NCBI RefSeq assembly: GCF_008704935.1
Contig: NZ_CP023692.1
Location: 3,233,001 to 3,297,000, forward strand
DNA: 64,000 nucleotides
Source of the DNA: Streptomyces vinaceus
GTDB lineage: Bacteria; Actinomycetota; Actinomycetes; Streptomycetales; Streptomycetaceae
Reading direction: 5' to 3'
The notes beneath the pieces are model-generated. The model was not told the origin of the DNA. It ran no database searches and saw only the letters and a list, made by a program, of their open reading frames with translations. A program made the translations under genes and the position numbers. Numbering within the stretch: position 1 is the first letter of the stretch; the number at the start of each line of letters is the position of its first letter. Of this stretch, positions 25,766-33,929 are shown piece by piece.

Positions 25766-25826
25766 CCCCGGACCCCGGACCCCGGACCCCGAGCCGCTGA
25801 GACCCCGGACCCCGGGCCTCAGCGGC
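25766..25826. terminator. CCCCGGA repeats and hairpin between convergent genes
   Basis: CCCCGGA is repeated about three times in tandem (25767-25790) and recurs at 25803. Around the last copies GCCGCTGAG (25793) pairs with CTCAGCGGC (to 25826), forming a hairpin that overlaps the MarR stop codon. Likely a bidirectional terminator. Confidence 0.65.
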
Positions 25827-26250
25827 CCGGGGTCTCCGCGTTGCGGACGATCCGGGCGAGCAGCTCCCGTACGGCGGCGGTCTCGGCCTCCGAGAGTCCC
25901 TCGGCCAGTCGGGCGTCCAGCTTCGCGACCAGCGCGTCGGCCTGCGCGAACACCTCCGCGCCCCGCTCGGTCAGCCGGATCTCGATGAGCGTGCCGTGGA
26001 TCGGGTGCGGGGTGCGGGCGATCAGGCCGCGGGCCTCCAGCCGGCTGAGCAGGCTGTTCATCGTCTGCGGGGTCACCGAGAGCTTGCGCGCGAGCTCGGC
26101 CGCGTTGATCCCGGGGTTGTCGCTGAGCACGGCCAGCGCACCCTGCTGAGCAGCGGTGATCCCGGCCTCGCGCACCGCGGCCTCCTTGGCGGCCTGCGTG
26201 ATGCGCTCGGCCTGCTTGATGTGGATCAGCAGCCGCTCGGAGTAGTGCAT
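25819..26250 (-). CDS. MarR-family regulator
   Basis: 143 aa. A winged HTH is seen in ITAAQQGALAVLSDNPGINAAELARKLSVTPQTMNSLLSRLEARGLIAR, in parts INAAELARKLSVTPQTMNSL and LEARGLIARTPHP, with the wing IHGTLIEIRLTERG. Divergent from the HbpS-like gene; a 24-base palindrome between them is the likely operator for both. No Cys is present, so it does not sense by thiol oxidation; the ligand is unknown. Confidence 0.93.
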   Translation of the reverse strand: MHYSERLLIHIKQAERITQAAKEAAVREAGITAAQQGALAVLSDNPGINAAELARKLSVTPQTMNSLLSRLEARGLIARTPHPIHGTLIEIRLTERGAEVFAQADALVAKLDARLAEGLSEAETAAVRELLARIVRNAETPGR

Positions 26251-26317
26251 GGGGCGAGTGTAAGAGCGGGCGCCGGTGTGGGGCCAGTAACCACCAATCC
26301 ATCAGCCAGCTTGCAGA

Positions 26318-26341
26318 TAGCTATAAGCATGCTGTTAGCTA
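26318..26341. promoter_or_regulatory. 24-base palindromic operator between marR and hbpS-like genes
   Basis: TAGCTA at both ends and AGCATGCT at the centre are self-complementary, spaced symmetrically. The site lies 67 bases from the marR start and 43 from the hbpS start, where binding could block both promoters. Much more AT-rich than the surroundings. Confidence 0.7.
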
Positions 26342-26384
26342 CAAGCGCACGAACTCCTGCCCGTCTCACCAAGGGGATACCGCC

Positions 26385-26831
26385 ATGACTGCTGTCCGCA
26401 CCCGCCCGGCCCTCGGCAACGACCTCGCGCGCGCCATCGTCGACGCCGCCCTGGCCGCCGCCCGGGAGACGGAGCTCAAGTTCGCCATCGCCGTCGTCGA
26501 CGAGTCCGGCCACCTCAGCGCCTTCGCGCGGATGGACGGTTCGGGCCTGATGACCATCCAGATCGCCCAGGACAAGGCCTACACGGCTGCCGCCTTCGGC
26601 CTGAGCACCACCGACTGGCACGAGTTCGTCGAGAACGACGCGCAGCTCGCGCCGGGCGCCCGCACCGGGATCGACCGCCTGGTCACGTTCGGCGGTGGCC
26701 TGCCGATCGTCGTCGACGGCCAGCTGGTCGGCGGCATCGGCGTCTCGGGCGGCCACTGGTCGGACGACGTCAAGATCGCCGAAGCCGGCCTCACCGCCGT
26801 CACCGCGATCACCGCCGCCACCGCCGGTTAG
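26385..26831 (+). CDS. GlcG/HbpS-family protein
   Basis: 148 aa from ATG 26385. It has the family fold: ARAIVDAALAAARETELKFAIAVVDESGHLSAFARMDG (in parts LKFAIAVVDESGHLSAF and ARMDG), then SIQIAQDKAYTAA-like MTIQIAQDKAYTAAAF, and GGGLPIVVDGQLVGGIGVSGG. HbpS of Streptomyces binds heme outside the cell; this copy has no evident signal peptide, so it is probably cytoplasmic and the ligand is open. Controlled, most likely, by the divergent MarR protein. Confidence 0.9.
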   Translation: MTAVRTRPALGNDLARAIVDAALAAARETELKFAIAVVDESGHLSAFARMDGSGLMTIQIAQDKAYTAAAFGLSTTDWHEFVENDAQLAPGARTGIDRLVTFGGGLPIVVDGQLVGGIGVSGGHWSDDVKIAEAGLTAVTAITAATAG

Positions 26832-26837
26832 CCGTCC

Positions 26838-26889
26838 CGGGCCGGGGGGTGCCGGGGGTGCCGGGTGCCGGGGCACCCCCGGCCCCCCG
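26838..26889. terminator. GC hairpin after the hbpS-like gene
   Basis: GGGCCGGGGGGTGCC pairs with GGCACCCCCGGCCCC around short repeats of GGGTGCCGG. It lies between the convergent HbpS-like and acyl-CoA ligase genes and can serve both. Confidence 0.75.
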
Positions 26890-26906
26890 ACACCCCGCCC
26901 CCGCCC

Positions 26907-28775
26907 TTACGCCTTGCGGTACAGGGCGTCGATGTCCTGCTCGAAGGCGCGGGCCACAGCCGCGCGCTTCAGTTTCAGGGACGGGGTCAGGTGGCCGCCC
27001 GCCTCCGTGAACTCCACCGGCAGTACCGCGAAGCGGCGTATCGACTCCGCCCGCGAGACCAGGCGGTTCGCCTCGTCCACCGCGCGCTGAAGGTCCGCCC
27101 GCAGCTCCTCGTCCCGTACGAGCTCGCGCAGCGGAACGCCCGTCTTCTTGTGCATCTGCCGCCAGTGCGCCAGCCCCTCGGGCTCCAGGGTGATCAGCGC
27201 GGTGATGTACGGCCGGTTGTCGCCGGTCACCATGCACTGGCCGACCAGTGGGTGGGCCCGCAGCCAGTCCTCCAGCGGGGCCGGGGCCACGTTCTTGCCG
27301 CCGGAGGTGATGATCAGGTCCTTCTTGCGGCCGGTGATCGTCAGGTAGCCCTCGCCGTCCAGCTCCCCTATGTCCCCGGTCGCGAACCAGCCGGCGACCG
27401 CCTCCCCCGAGTTCCAGTACCCCGCGAAGACGTGCCGCCCCCACAGCAGCACCTCCCCGTCGTCCGCGATCCGCACCGCGGTGCCGGGCAGTGGCCACCC
27501 CACCGTCCCGAGCCGCGGTTTCAGCGGCGGGGTCACGGTGCTGGCCCCGGTCGTCTCGGTGAGCCCGTACCCCTCGAAGACGTCGATCCCGGCGCCCGTG
27601 TAGAAGGCCGCGAGCCGGCGCCCCAGCGGGGAGCCCCCGCTCAGGACGTACCGCACGCGCCCGCCGAGCGCCGCCCGGATCCGCCGGTACACGAGCGGGT
27701 CGTACAGCGCCCGGGCCGCGCGCAGGCTCACCCCCGGGGTCCGGCCCGGGGCGATCTCCCCGTACTTCTGGGCGATCCGCGCCGCGCGGTCGAACGACGA
27801 GGCGCGGCCCATCCGTTCGGCCGTCGCCCGGGCGGTGTTGTAGACCTTCTCCAGTACGTACGGGATGGCCAGCAGGAACGTCGGCCGGAACCCGGCGAGG
27901 TCGGCGAGCAGGTCCTCGGTCCGGATGCTCGGCGCGTGCCCGAGCTTGACCCGCGCGCGCATGCACCCCACCGCCACCATCCGCCCGAACACGTGCGAGA
28001 GCGGCAGGAAGAGCAGCGTCGAGGCGGCCTCCGTGGTCGCGGACTTGAAGACGGGGTGCAGGAGCTCGACCGCGTTGTCGACCTCGGCGAAGAAGTTGGC
28101 GTGCGTGATGACGCAGCCCTTGGGCCGTCCCGTCGTCCCCGAGGTGTAGATGAGCGTGGCCACGGAGTCGGGCGTACGGACGGAGCGGCGCGCGTGCACG
28201 ACCGCGTCGGGCAGGTCCTCGCCGGCCTTCACCAGCCGCGCCAACGCGCCCGTGTCGAACTCCCACAGGTGCGCCAGCCAGGGCAGGTTGGCCCGCTCGG
28301 CGCTGATGATGCGGGCCTGCGCGGTGTCCTCGACGGCGCAGGCCACGGCCCCGGAGTCCTGGATGATCCAGCGAGCCTGGAGCGCGGACGAGGTCGGGTA
28401 GATCGGTACGGTGACCAGCCCGGCGGCCCACGCCGCGAAGTCCAGCAGGGTCCACTCGTAGGTGGTCCGGGCCATGATCGCGAGCCGGTCCCCCTCGCGC
28501 AGCCCTTCCGCGATCAGGCCCTTGGCGACGGCCGTCACCTCGGCGGCGAACTCGGCGGCGGTGACGTCGCGCCAGCTGCCGTCGCGCTCCTTGCGGGCGA
28601 GCACGGCCTCGCCGGGGGCCTCGCGGGCGTTCAGGTACGGGAGGTCCCCCAGCGATCCGCTCACCGGTACTTCTGCCAGCGCGGGCACCGCGGCCTCGCG
28701 CACCACCCCGTCGACGACGGTCAGCGCGGGCGGTACCAGTGCGGGCGGTACCTGCTGGTGCGGCACGGCTTCCAC
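26907..28775 (-). CDS. long-chain acyl-CoA ligase (AMP-forming), second copy
   Basis: 622 aa. Motifs: LIYTSGTTGRPKGCVITHANF, in part YTSGTTGRPKGC; VFEGYGLTETTGAS; GWFATGDIGELDGEG and ITGRKKDLIITSGGKNVAP. This is the FadD15-like class, about 40 residues longer than the ligase at 20669 because of an N-terminal extension. It activates fatty acids for degradation or lipid synthesis. It is divergent from the ABC-F gene, and a TTACC-GCC-GGTAA palindrome lies just upstream of its start. Confidence 0.93.
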   Translation of the reverse strand: MEAVPHQQVPPALVPPALTVVDGVVREAAVPALAEVPVSGSLGDLPYLNAREAPGEAVLARKERDGSWRDVTAAEFAAEVTAVAKGLIAEGLREGDRLAIMARTTYEWTLLDFAAWAAGLVTVPIYPTSSALQARWIIQDSGAVACAVEDTAQARIISAERANLPWLAHLWEFDTGALARLVKAGEDLPDAVVHARRSVRTPDSVATLIYTSGTTGRPKGCVITHANFFAEVDNAVELLHPVFKSATTEAASTLLFLPLSHVFGRMVAVGCMRARVKLGHAPSIRTEDLLADLAGFRPTFLLAIPYVLEKVYNTARATAERMGRASSFDRAARIAQKYGEIAPGRTPGVSLRAARALYDPLVYRRIRAALGGRVRYVLSGGSPLGRRLAAFYTGAGIDVFEGYGLTETTGASTVTPPLKPRLGTVGWPLPGTAVRIADDGEVLLWGRHVFAGYWNSGEAVAGWFATGDIGELDGEGYLTITGRKKDLIITSGGKNVAPAPLEDWLRAHPLVGQCMVTGDNRPYITALITLEPEGLAHWRQMHKKTGVPLRELVRDEELRADLQRAVDEANRLVSRAESIRRFAVLPVEFTEAGGHLTPSLKLKRAAVARAFEQDIDALYRKA

Positions 28776-28800
28776 GGCGGTCTCCTCGACTAGCCTCCAG

Positions 28801-28832
28801 GGTTACCGCCGGTAATTTACGCAGGGGTAACC
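28801..28832. promoter_or_regulatory. nested palindromes upstream of the second acyl-CoA ligase
   Basis: TTACC-GCC-GGTAA (28803-28815) is perfect, and the outer GGTTACC (28801) pairs with GGTAACC (28826-28832). The set sits 26 bases before the ligase start, a position suited to a TetR- or GntR-type repressor site. Regulator unknown. Confidence 0.55.
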
Positions 28833-28968
28833 ACGCTGACCAGCCCCTGCGCCCCCTTTGGTCGAACCCAACCGACTCCTCCACACCCCCCGCACCACCC
28901 GCACCGGTCCCCCGCGCGCACCGAAAACGCGTTGTGCCGCGGACGCGGGCCAGGCAGGGTTCACGCCC

Positions 28969-30588
28969 ATGGGACATCTCGAAGCCTCGCACCTGGAGTA
29001 CTACCTGCCCGACGGGCGTGTGCTGCTCGGTGACGCCTCGTTCAGAGTCGGTGAAGGTTCGGTGGCGGCCCTCGTCGGCGCCAACGGCGCGGGCAAGACG
29101 ACGCTGCTGCGGCTGATCTCGGGCGAGATCCAGCCGCACGGCGGAACGATCACCTCCAGCGGCGGCGTCGGCGTGATGCACCAGTTCGTCGGCTCCGTAC
29201 GGGACGAACGCACGGTCCGCGACCTGCTGGTGTCGGTGTCGCAGCCGCGGATCCGGGCGGCCGCGGCCGCCGTGGACGCGGCCGAGCACCTGATCATGAC
29301 GGTGGACGACGAAGCCGCGCAGCTGAAGTACGCGCAGGCGCTCAGCGATTGGGCCGAGGCCCGCGGGTACGAGGCCGAGACCGTCTGGGACATGTGCACG
29401 ACGGCCGCCCTCGGCGTGCCGTACGACCGCGCGCAGTTCCGCGAGGTGCGCACGCTTTCGGGCGGCGAGCAGAAGAGGCTCGTACTGGAAGCGCTGCTGC
29501 GCGGGCCCGACGAGGTGCTCCTGCTGGACGAGCCGGACAACTACCTCGACGTCCCCGGCAAGCGGTGGCTGGAGGAGCGGCTGCGCGAGACCCGCAAGAC
29601 GGTCCTGTTCATCTCCCACGACCGGGAGCTGCTGGCCCGTGCCGCGCAGCGGATCGTCGCGGTGGAGCCCGGCCCGGCCGGATCCGACGTATGGGTGCAC
29701 GGCGGCGGCTTCGCCACCTTCCACGAGGCGCGGGAGGAGCGCTTCGCCCGCTTCGACGAGCTGCGCCGGCGCTGGGACGAGAAGCGCGCCCAGCTGAAGC
29801 GGCTCGTGCAGGACATGCAGCAGTACGCGGCGCGCAGCGACGAGATGGCCTCGCGCTACCAGGCGGCCAAGACCCGGCTGCGCAAGTTCGAGGAGATCGG
29901 TCCGCCCCCGGAGCCGCCGCGCAAGCAGGACATCCGGATGCGCCTCCAGGGCGGGCGGACGGGCGTACGGGCGGTGGTCTGCGAGGATCTGGAGCTCACG
30001 GGTCTGATGAAGCCGTTCTCCCTGGAGGTCTTCTACGGGGAGCGGGTGGCGGTCCTCGGCTCGAACGGCTCGGGCAAGTCCCACTTCCTGCGGCTGCTGG
30101 CGGGCGATGACGTCGCCCACACCGGCACCTGGAAACTGGGCGCGCGGGTCGTTCCCGGCCACTTCGCGCAGACGCACGCGCACCCCGAGCTGATGGGGCG
30201 CGCCCTCGTCGACATCCTGTGGACGGAGCACGCCAAGGACCGGGGCGGGGCGATGTCGGCGCTGCGCCGGTACGAGCTGGAACGCCAGGGGGACCAGCCC
30301 TTCGACAAGCTGTCGGGCGGCCAGCAGGCCCGGTTCCAGATCCTGCTGCTGGAGCTGGCGGGCACCACCGCGCTGCTCCTGGACGAGCCGACGGACAACC
30401 TCGACCTGGAGTCGGCGGAGGCGCTCCAGGAAGGGCTGGAGGCGTACGAGGGCACGGTGCTGGCGGTGACGCACGACCGCTGGTTCGCCCGCTCCTTCGA
30501 CCGCTACCTGGTCTTCGGCTCGGACGGGGTGGTGAGGGAGACCGCGGAGCCGGTCTGGGACGAACGCCGGGTCCAGCGGGCCCGCTGA
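28969..30588 (+). CDS. ABC-F family ATPase
   Basis: 539 aa from ATG 28969; an in-frame GTG region 37 codons upstream gives only Pro/Arg-rich sequence. Two ABC domains in one chain and no membrane segments define ABC-F. Domain 1: Walker A GANGAGKTT (K43), signature LSGGEQKRL, Walker B VLLLDEPDNYLD. Domain 2: GSNGSGKSHF, LSGGQQARF, LLLDEPTDNLD. The charged linker between them (RWDEKRAQLKRLVQDMQQYA) is the arm that enters the ribosome in known members, which rescue stalled ribosomes or protect against antibiotics. Which of these applies is open. Confidence 0.93.
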   Translation: MGHLEASHLEYYLPDGRVLLGDASFRVGEGSVAALVGANGAGKTTLLRLISGEIQPHGGTITSSGGVGVMHQFVGSVRDERTVRDLLVSVSQPRIRAAAAAVDAAEHLIMTVDDEAAQLKYAQALSDWAEARGYEAETVWDMCTTAALGVPYDRAQFREVRTLSGGEQKRLVLEALLRGPDEVLLLDEPDNYLDVPGKRWLEERLRETRKTVLFISHDRELLARAAQRIVAVEPGPAGSDVWVHGGGFATFHEAREERFARFDELRRRWDEKRAQLKRLVQDMQQYAARSDEMASRYQAAKTRLRKFEEIGPPPEPPRKQDIRMRLQGGRTGVRAVVCEDLELTGLMKPFSLEVFYGERVAVLGSNGSGKSHFLRLLAGDDVAHTGTWKLGARVVPGHFAQTHAHPELMGRALVDILWTEHAKDRGGAMSALRRYELERQGDQPFDKLSGGQQARFQILLLELAGTTALLLDEPTDNLDLESAEALQEGLEAYEGTVLAVTHDRWFARSFDRYLVFGSDGVVRETAEPVWDERRVQRAR

Positions 30589-30818
30589 GCGGCTCGTACG
30601 GGACCCGCTCGGCCTGCACGGGACGGAACTCCGCGCCCCCCGGCCACCCGCTCGCCCCGGGCTCCGGCCGAGACGGCCGACCGGCCCCAAGCCGTGCCCC
30701 GAGCAGGCGATCTTCCGGCCGCGGCGGCCGTGGCTGCCACCACTTGGCACCGTTCCGGCATCACCTCTTCCTTGTGTGCCGCGTTCCCCGGCACCCAGCG
30801 CCGCCCAAGGAGAGGCCC

Positions 30819-31844
30819 ATGTTCCGACTACCACGCCTGGCCACCACCGCCACCGTCGTCGCCGCCGCCTTCACCCTGCTCGCCCCGACCGCCGCATCGG
30901 CCGGGGAGGCGACCCTGTCCGATCCGCGCACGGTCGCGCACTTCAACTACTCCGCCGGTGAGACCCCTGACAACATCGCCCTCGAACCCGACGGCTCCGC
31001 GAACCTGACCCTGTCCTTCGCCCGGAAGGTCGTACGCGTCGACAAGCACGGGTCCTCCCGGCTCCTCGCGGTCCTGCCGGAGGTCGCGAACACGGCGCCC
31101 CGGTTCGGCGGGCCCGTGGTGCTGGGAATCGTGCGCGCCAAGGACGGCACCCTGTACGTCAACTACGCGACCGGGACCAGCCAGACCGGCATCTGGCGCA
31201 TCGGTCCCCACGGGGGCACTCCCGCCCAGATCGCCCAGCTCCCGGCCGACTCGCTCCCCAACGGCCTCGCCCTCGACGAGAAGCTCGGCGTCTTCTACGT
31301 GGCCGACTCCACCCGCGGAGTCGTCTGGCGCGTCCCGCTCAAGGGCGGAACGGCCACGACCTGGGCGGCGGGCACCGCGCTCCAGGAACTCCCCGGCGGA
31401 TTCCTCGGCGCCAACGGCATCAAGGTCCACAACGGCGCCGTCTGGGTGTCCAACACCGACCGCCAGACCTTGCTGCGCATCCCCGTAGGCCGCGACGGCG
31501 GCGCCGGCACGATCGAGACCAGGGCGACCGGACTCGTCAGCATCGACGACTTCGACTTCACCGGACAGGACGACACGGTCCTCGCCGCGCTCCAGGACGA
31601 CGAAGTCGCGCTGGTCCGCCCGAACGGCACCCACGCCATCGTCCTCACCTCCCCGGACGGCCTGTCCAGCCCGACGGCGGTGGCGGTGCTGGTGAAGCAC
31701 GACGAAAAGGATCCGAAGGACAATCCGAAGGACAAGCAGCGGAAAGAGGAGGCGACCGTCTACGTGACCAGTTCCTCCTACTTCCACGCCGTCGCCCCGG
31801 ACCCCAACCTCCTCACGGCCCGCCTCGACCGCGACAGCGACTGA
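30819..31844 (+). CDS. secreted SMP-30/NHL-like beta-propeller protein
   Basis: 341 aa from ATG 30819 with AAGGAGAGG upstream. A signal peptide (FRLPRLATTATVVAAAF then APTAASAG) is followed by blade-like repeats such as PDNIALEPDGSANL, LPNGLALDEKLGVFYVADS, ANGIKVHNGAVWVSNTDRQTLLRI and DDFDFTGQDDTVLAALQ. This fits the gluconolactonase/SMP-30-like six-bladed propeller. A Lys/Asp-rich insert (KHDEKDPKDNPKDKQRKE) interrupts the last blade. The ligand is unknown. The 230-base gap before it (30589-30818) shows no clear element. It is coupled to the small gene behind it. Confidence 0.85.
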   Translation: MFRLPRLATTATVVAAAFTLLAPTAASAGEATLSDPRTVAHFNYSAGETPDNIALEPDGSANLTLSFARKVVRVDKHGSSRLLAVLPEVANTAPRFGGPVVLGIVRAKDGTLYVNYATGTSQTGIWRIGPHGGTPAQIAQLPADSLPNGLALDEKLGVFYVADSTRGVVWRVPLKGGTATTWAAGTALQELPGGFLGANGIKVHNGAVWVSNTDRQTLLRIPVGRDGGAGTIETRATGLVSIDDFDFTGQDDTVLAALQDDEVALVRPNGTHAIVLTSPDGLSSPTAVAVLVKHDEKDPKDNPKDKQRKEEATVYVTSSSYFHAVAPDPNLLTARLDRDSD

Positions 31845-31859
31845 CAAGGAGCTTCCGCC

Positions 31860-32117
31860 ATGCCCCCTCCCCAGGCCGGCGAGTCCGGCTGCGATCTGAT
31901 GAAGCGCCTCGCGACGGACCTCAAGGCGAGCATCCACAATTCCGAGACCCACGCGGCCGGGATCAGGGCCAGGATCACCGAGCTGGAAGCACAGGCCGAT
32001 CCGGACCAGGGCCAGATCAGCGCCCTCAAGCAGGCGCTGGACGTCCTCCTGAAGAAGATCGAGGAGGAGCGCGCTTCCCTGGCGGAGCTGGAGGTCGTGA
32101 TCAGCGAGAACTGCTAG
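31860..32117 (+). CDS. small coiled-coil protein, unknown function
   Basis: 85 aa from ATG 31860, 15 bases after the propeller stop with AAGGAG upstream, so in one operon with it. After MPPPQAGESGC it is almost wholly helical with heptad-like spacing (ATDLKASIHNSETHAAGIRARITELEAQ and LKQALDVLLKKIEEERASLAELE, each cut here at LKASIHNSETHAAGIRARIT and LKQALDVLLKKIEEERASL). Two Cys, at residue 11 and at the very end. No family recognised. Confidence 0.75.
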   Translation: MPPPQAGESGCDLMKRLATDLKASIHNSETHAAGIRARITELEAQADPDQGQISALKQALDVLLKKIEEERASLAELEVVISENC

Positions 32118-32150
32118 GACAGCGGCGGTGGCCGCCCGGCCCGGGCCGGA

Positions 32151-33107
32151 TCAGGCGGCGGCGCGGGGTTCGGGGGGCGGGCAGTCGCGGCAGCGGCCGG
32201 GGTGGGGGGAGCGGAAGGCCCGCTCGCAGCCGTCGCAGGTCTGGAAGGGGTCCGGGCGTCTGATCGGCCTCGTCGCCGGGGCGGCCGGCAGGTGGGGCGG
32301 GAGCAGCGCCTTGAGCCGGTAGGCGAGTACGGATGCGGGGCTGCGCAGGGGTTCCGGGAGGTTCGCCGACAGGGCCACCCCGATCGCCTCGGGGTCGGCC
32401 CCGCGCTCCAGCCAGGCCGAGACGCCGGGTGCGAGGCGGCGTACGTCGCGTTCGGCCAGCAGGAGCCGGGGATCGTGGCGGCGCAGCCCGGCGAGCAGGG
32501 CGGCCGCGCCGGGGTGCACGCGCGGCGCCGCCGCCTCGGGACCGGCGCTCCCCTGCGGCTCCGGCCGGGGATCCGGCTCCGGCCCGTGGGCCGGGTCCGG
32601 CGCGGGGTCCGCGTCCGGCGCGGGGCCCGGGTCCGGTACGGGGTCCGGCTGCGGCTCCGGCCCGGGGTCCGGCTCCGGTACGGGCTCGTGGTTCGGGGGC
32701 GGGGGCCCGTGGTCGTCGGAGGGTGGCGGCCCGTCCGTACCGGCCGGCGGCTTGTTGTACGAGTACGTCCGCGTCACCACCCGCCCGGTCTCCAGCCGCT
32801 CGCGCCGCCGCTCCAGGTAGCCGTGGCGTTCCAGCTCGCGCAGGGCGGAGCTCATGCGCATCTCGCCCTCCGGGAACCGGGCCACCAGGGCCCTGATGCC
32901 GACCGGGGCGCCTTCCGGGAGCGACTGGATGTACGCCGCCACCCCGATGGCCGTCGCCGACAGTTCGCGGTGCTGGAGGAGGTGGTTGCCGACCACGGTG
33001 AAGTGTGTCGCGTGCGACGTGTTGACGTGGATGACACCGGATCGGGGGGTCCCGGCGCGAACTCGGGACGAGGCGCGCGAGGGCGCGCTAGGGTGCTGAA
33101 TAGCCAC
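32151..33107 (-). CDS. helix-turn-helix protein with repetitive acidic linker and zinc ribbon
   Basis: 318 aa from a GTG at 33107. The N-terminus is a winged HTH of the replication-initiator-like type (HFTVVGNHLLQHRELSATAIGVAAYIQSLP, in part LSATAIGVAAYIQSLP, and MSSALRELERHGYLERRRE). Residues about 125-195 are repeats of PEPDPGP / PDPAHGPEPDPR. The end holds a Cys4 cluster (CDGCERAF...GRCRDCPPP). I know this architecture as a common uncharacterised Streptomyces regulator. It is divergent from the WXG-like/lysozyme-like operon and is its closest candidate regulator. Confidence 0.82.
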   Translation of the reverse strand: MAIQHPSAPSRASSRVRAGTPRSGVIHVNTSHATHFTVVGNHLLQHRELSATAIGVAAYIQSLPEGAPVGIRALVARFPEGEMRMSSALRELERHGYLERRRERLETGRVVTRTYSYNKPPAGTDGPPPSDDHGPPPPNHEPVPEPDPGPEPQPDPVPDPGPAPDADPAPDPAHGPEPDPRPEPQGSAGPEAAAPRVHPGAAALLAGLRRHDPRLLLAERDVRRLAPGVSAWLERGADPEAIGVALSANLPEPLRSPASVLAYRLKALLPPHLPAAPATRPIRRPDPFQTCDGCERAFRSPHPGRCRDCPPPEPRAAA

Positions 33108-33449
33108 GGGAAGCAGTCACTTCCTAAGATGGTCAGGCCCTCGACCGGGATTGCCGTCCCGCCGGGGGCCGTCTCATGTCTGCGGTTGTCGGGGCGAGCA
33201 TATGCCCGCCAACCATCCCGAAATCCAGCCCAGTTGGCACGGTTCACCCGACCGAGCGACACGGGCGGGTGGGGTGGGTTCGGTTGGTTCTCCCCCCGGT
33301 TCTTTGGGTCTTCATGCGTCCGATCTCGCCGTGTCGCGGCGGATCGCGACGCGGTACCGGGCGGAACCGGGGCCCGGGCCGTGTCGCGGATGTCCGGGAT
33401 GCGGCAGCCCGCTGGAACCGTCCGCTCCTCTTTTCACGTCCCTCATGAA

Positions 33450-33473
33450 CATGATCAGTCGAATCTGATCATG
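33450..33473. promoter_or_regulatory. perfect 9-bp inverted repeat before the WXG-like operon
   Basis: CATGATCAG and CTGATCATG flank TCGAAT, 27 bases before the first ATG of the operon. It could be the operator of a dimeric repressor, or a leader hairpin next to the RBS. The remainder of the 393-base divergent gap (33108-33500) shows no other clear element; it includes T/G-rich GGTTGGTTC stretches. Confidence 0.6.
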
Positions 33474-33500
33474 TCCGGTCATCAACTACCCCGGGGACAC

Positions 33501-33929
33501 ATGTCGTTCGATGCGGAATGGGCCCAGCACAAGGCCGCCGCCCTCGCGCAGCAGCCGTCACCCTCGATGCGCCTCGACCATGCGGGCAGCGGTGGGTCGG
33601 GCAGCCTCGTCGCCGGGGCGCAGTCCATCAACGGCAACGCCAACCTGCTGATCGAGATCGCGGCGCTGCTCCACGAGGGGCGGCCGGACGGGGACGCGAG
33701 CACCATGGCCCGCGCCCCGCGCGCCCACGCCGACGTCTCGACGCAGGCCCTGCGCTTCGCCCGCTTCGCCGACGACCAGTTCAAGGACACGATCAACCTG
33801 TTCGCCGCCCTGGCCACCAAACTCAAGACCACCGGCACCGGCTTCGCGCGGGTGGACGACGGCACCGCCCGCTCCTTCCTCGACGCCCTCCTCGACGGGG
33901 GCCGGTACGTGAAGCCGGAGTCGAAGTGA
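33501..33929 (+). CDS. small EspC/WXG100-like protein
   Basis: 142 aa from ATG 33501 (MSFDAEWAQHKAAALAQQ); no signal peptide. The C-terminal half is helical, and the part FADDQFKDTINLFAALATKLKTTGTGFARVDD resembles the end of EspC/WXG100-type proteins (in parts FADDQFKDTINLFAALATKL and TGTGFARVDDGTARSF), which are exported by, or serve as chaperones for, type VII secretion. There is no strict WxG turn. Its stop overlaps the start of the large lysozyme-like gene (GTGA), so the two products are probably made in fixed ratio and may pair. Confidence 0.72.
   Translation: MSFDAEWAQHKAAALAQQPSPSMRLDHAGSGGSGSLVAGAQSINGNANLLIEIAALLHEGRPDGDASTMARAPRAHADVSTQALRFARFADDQFKDTINLFAALATKLKTTGTGFARVDDGTARSFLDALLDGGRYVKPESK

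Noticed and set aside
26809..30834. Very long open frames on the strand opposite to real genes (for example minus 26809-30834, plus 8970-12059, plus 46734-49817)
   Set aside because: At 72% G+C, antisense frames stay open by codon bias. Their translations are Arg/Ala/Gly/His-rich without motifs, while the opposite strand encodes clear ligases, mqnC, a kinase or Ccs/MarR proteins.
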